A stretch of 6,554 nucleotides of DNA, from positions 1 to 6,554 of the forward strand of contig JAQBZT010000174.1 in assembly GCA_027622355.1 (NCBI GenBank), read 5' to 3'. The notes under the pieces were generated by a model. It saw nothing but the letters and a program-made list of their open reading frames with translations, was not told the DNA's origin and did not search any database. The number at the start of each line of letters is the position of its first letter. Position 1 is the first letter of the stretch. Of the stretch, positions 4,953 through 6,554 are shown piece by piece. The translations under genes and the position numbers were made by a program. Origin of the DNA: a bacterium (GTDB lineage Bacteria > UBA8248).

Positions 4953-6242
4953 TTATTTCCGCTCCACCGCGAGCAGGGTCACATCATCGCGGAAGGTCAG
5001 CGTGCCGCAGAAAGCTTCGAGGCGATCGAATATTCCGTCCAGGACTTTGGCGGCGCCTCCCTTCGTGCTTTTCAGGCTCTCCTCGAGGCCCGCGCTTCCG
5101 AAATCCTCGCCCTTCGCGCTCTCGGCCTCCCATGCGCCGTCGGTGTAGGCGAGCAGCACCTCTCCTTCCTTCATCTCCAGCTCGAAGCTTTTGTCCTGAT
5201 AATCCGGCGCGATTCCGAGCGGCGGCCCGGCGTCGAAGGCGAGCGTGCGCACCCCGCCCCCCGTTTCGCGGAGGAGGGGAGGCAGGTGGCCCGCGCTCGC
5301 GAGGCGGATGCGGCCGCTGCCCGGCATCGTGAGGCCGATGAGCATCGTGACGAACATCCCGCGGAGCCGGCGCTGGCAGAGATGGCTGTTGAGGGCGGCG
5401 AGGAGCCGGGCGGGGTCGCTCTCGCTTCTCGTCACGTGCTGGATGTCGCTGATGAGGCGGGCCATGTAAAGGGCGGCGGCGATCCCTTTCCCGGAGACAT
5501 CCCCAAGAAAGAAAAGATGGCGGCCCTCGCCCGCATCGAGCGTTCCGATAAAATCCCCGCCCACGGCCGAGGCCGAAAGGTTCCGCCCGGCGATCCCGAA
5601 TCCATCTCCCGAAACGCTGAAGCCCGGCGGGACGAAACTCTCCTGAATGGCGCGCGCCATCTCGATCTGCTGATCGAGCCGCTCTTTCTCCAGCATGGAG
5701 CCGTGCAGCTCGGCGTGGGTGATGGCCACGGCCGCCTGATGCCCGAGCGTCGTGAGATGGGGAAGAAGCGATGATTTGAAGCAGGTTTCCTTTCGCGGCG
5801 CGCTGAGGTTGAGGACGCCCAGAATTTTCTCCCGGTAGGCGAGCGGAAGGCTCGCGAAGGAGCGCGAGCGGCGCGCGCTCTGGCGCTTTTCCTCGAAGCG
5901 CGGATCGTTGTCGATGTCCTCGACCAGGATCGGCTCGCCGCTCACCGCCACCCGACCCGAGATGCCCTCGCCCGGCCGGACCCGCGTAGCGGCGATGGTC
6001 TCGGGGCTGAGGCCGATGGCCTCCGCGATCCGGAGAAAGGCCCGCTCGGTGTCGTAGAGCAGGATCGAACCCTGGCCGGCGTCCGCGACATCCATGGCGG
6101 TATGGAGGATGGCCTGGAGCGTCTCGTCGAGCTGGAGGGAGGAGATGAGGGCGGCGGTGCAGGCCTGTATCCGCCGCAGGTGCGCGTTTTCCTCCTCGAG
6201 AAGAGAAAGGCGCGATTGAATGTCAGCGTTTCCCTCGGTCAT
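4953..6242 (-). CDS. GAF-domain SpoIIE/RsbU-type serine phosphatase
   Basis: The 429-residue cytoplasmic protein has three parts. Residues about 8-27 form a short coiled coil (RLSLLEEENAHLRR). Residues about 35-180 form a GAF sensor domain (TLQAILHTAMDVADAGQGSI, later GEGISGRVAVSGEPILVEDI and LGVLNLSAP). A second helical linker (about 183-203, MLEKERLDQQIEMARAIQESF) is typical of the segment before SpoIIE domains. Residues about 212-429 form the PP2C-like SpoIIE phosphatase with GGDFIG (Asp230), GDVSGKG (Asp248), LASAGHLPPLL, AYTDGAWE (Asp368) and RDDVTLLAV (Asp419-420). The metal-binding aspartates expected of the family are present, so activity is likely. The family dephosphorylates anti-sigma-factor antagonists (STAS proteins) in partner-switching control, here probably in response to a small ligand bound by the GAF domain. 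No kinase or STAS partner lies in the window. The ATG at 6242 has only a partial AAGAG (6249-6253). It ends 9 bp from the convergent tail operon and is probably a chromosomal gene. Confidence 0.9.
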   Translation of the reverse strand: MTEGNADIQSRLSLLEEENAHLRRIQACTAALISSLQLDETLQAILHTAMDVADAGQGSILLYDTERAFLRIAEAIGLSPETIAATRVRPGEGISGRVAVSGEPILVEDIDNDPRFEEKRQSARRSRSFASLPLAYREKILGVLNLSAPRKETCFKSSLLPHLTTLGHQAAVAITHAELHGSMLEKERLDQQIEMARAIQESFVPPGFSVSGDGFGIAGRNLSASAVGGDFIGTLDAGEGRHLFFLGDVSGKGIAAALYMARLISDIQHVTRSESDPARLLAALNSHLCQRRLRGMFVTMLIGLTMPGSGRIRLASAGHLPPLLRETGGGVRTLAFDAGPPLGIAPDYQDKSFELEMKEGEVLLAYTDGAWEAESAKGEDFGSAGLEESLKSTKGGAAKVLDGIFDRLEAFCGTLTFRDDVTLLAVERK

Positions 6243-6356
6243 GGGCGGCTCTTGTTTTCTGGTTGGACAAAGTTCCGTTGGTTGAACGAAGCGCCGCGGT
6301 TATAATACCACGGTTACCCGATGTGTTTTGGCGCCGCATTTATCAGGAAAATTCGA
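6243..6356. promoter_or_regulatory. Divergent intergenic region between the phosphatase and TldD-type genes
   Basis: These 114 bp hold the promoters for two genes transcribed away from each other. It is more A+T-rich than its flanks. Besides the plus-strand promoter listed separately, I see repeated GTTGG and CGGTTA words but no strong palindromic operator. A promoter for the minus-strand gene is expected here, but no clear pair of boxes can be assigned. Confidence 0.5.
6278..6306 (+). promoter_or_regulatory. Putative sigma-70 promoter of the TldD-type gene
   Basis: A perfect TATAAT at 6301-6306 is preceded, with a 17-nt spacer, by TTGGTT (6278-6283), which matches the first three bases of TTGACA. 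Transcription would begin near 6313, leaving a 5' leader of about 44 nt before the ATG at 6357. Confidence 0.5.
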
Positions 6357-6554
6357 ATGGCGAACGACTGGAAGGATGTGGAGGCGCGCTTTCACCGCGC
6401 CGCATCCGGTGTGGCCGCATCTGGTGTGGCCGCATCTGGTGTGGACTTCGCCGCGCTCCGGCTGGTGCGCTCGCAGGATGAGCGGCTCTCGGTGCGCCGC
6501 GGGGTGGTGCAGCCCGCCGTCTGGGAGGAGGACCTCGGGGCGATGATCACGGTG
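6357..6554 (+). CDS. TldD/PmbA-family metalloprotease, N-terminal part (partial)
   Basis: The frame stays open to the right edge, so only the first 66 residues are visible. After MANDWKDVEARFHR come three copies of AASGV, then VDFAALRLVRSQDERLSVRRG and VQPAVWEEDLGAMITV. The element 'D-F/Y-A-x-L-R-x...E-x-L-x-V-R-x-G' followed by a Gly-containing strand is the start of TldD/PmbA proteins (peptidase family U62), which process modified peptides such as microcins and help degrade unfolded proteins; the catalytic HExxxH lies beyond the window. The ATG at 6357 has AGGA (6345-6348) 8 nt upstream and the promoter described above. The assignment depends on a short stretch, so it is probable rather than certain. 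It is divergent from the phosphatase gene and looks like a host gene. Confidence 0.62.
   Translation, partial: MANDWKDVEARFHRAASGVAASGVAASGVDFAALRLVRSQDERLSVRRGVVQPAVWEEDLGAMITV
6399..6443 (+). repeat. Three tandem 15-bp repeats inside the TldD-type gene
   Basis: The unit GCCGCATCTGGTGTG occurs three times end to end; the first copy has TCC in place of TCT. Each copy adds AASGV in frame. Because the unit is a multiple of three, copy-number change would lengthen or shorten the protein without breaking the frame. Confidence 0.9.

Noticed and set aside
4932..4954. GCG-TAG-CGC followed by seven T's, resembling an intrinsic terminator for the tail operon.
   Set aside because: The stem is only 3 bp and includes the stop codon; too weak to call, although a termination signal would be expected between these convergent genes.

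Overview
The window is a high-GC bacterial sequence, roughly two-thirds G+C in most coding stretches. It carries the distal end of a phage tail gene cluster (positions 1 to about 4943), followed by two genes that look chromosomal: a GAF-SpoIIE/RsbU-type phosphatase and the start of a TldD/PmbA-family gene. The G+C content, codon use and GAF-SpoIIE architecture fit many environmental bacteria, so I do not name a taxon. No integrase, capsid, terminase, lysis gene, tRNA or attachment site is visible. The tail genes could belong to a prophage, a remnant or a tail-like particle.

Layout: (1) 3-332, the C-terminus of a tail tape-measure protein, cut by the window edge; (2) 473-1555, a 360-aa tail protein with two beta-type segments, the second discoidin-like; (3) 1552-2088, a 178-aa tail protein overlapping gene 2 through ATGA; (4) 2090-2239, a 49-aa ORF whose C-terminus resembles that of the tape-measure protein; (5) 2168-2416 on the minus strand, an 82-aa gene of unknown function in an island of about 50% G+C, apparently a cargo (moron-like) gene placed against the operon direction; (6) 2462-3673, a probable tail hub protein; (7) 3683-4570, a tail fibre; (8) 4581-4943, a small protein coupled to the fibre. 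The order tape measure, distal tail proteins, hub, fibre, fibre-associated protein is the usual one for long-tailed phages. Tight spacing or overlaps link genes 2-3-(4) and 6-7-8, suggesting co-transcription.

Position 4943 appears to be the right end of the tail cluster. Nine bases further on, the convergent minus-strand gene 4953-6242 ends. It encodes a cytoplasmic GAF-SpoIIE phosphatase of the kind that controls partner-switching pathways. A 114-bp divergent intergenic region with a TATAAT box separates it from a plus-strand TldD/PmbA-type gene (6357 to the window end), whose N-terminus carries three tandem in-frame 15-bp repeats.

The points most worth following are the low-GC antisense gene inside the tail operon, the tape-measure-like motif in the 49-aa ORF, and the mosaic drop in G+C across the fibre C-terminus and the start of the next gene. 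I see no clear sign of a wholly new system.
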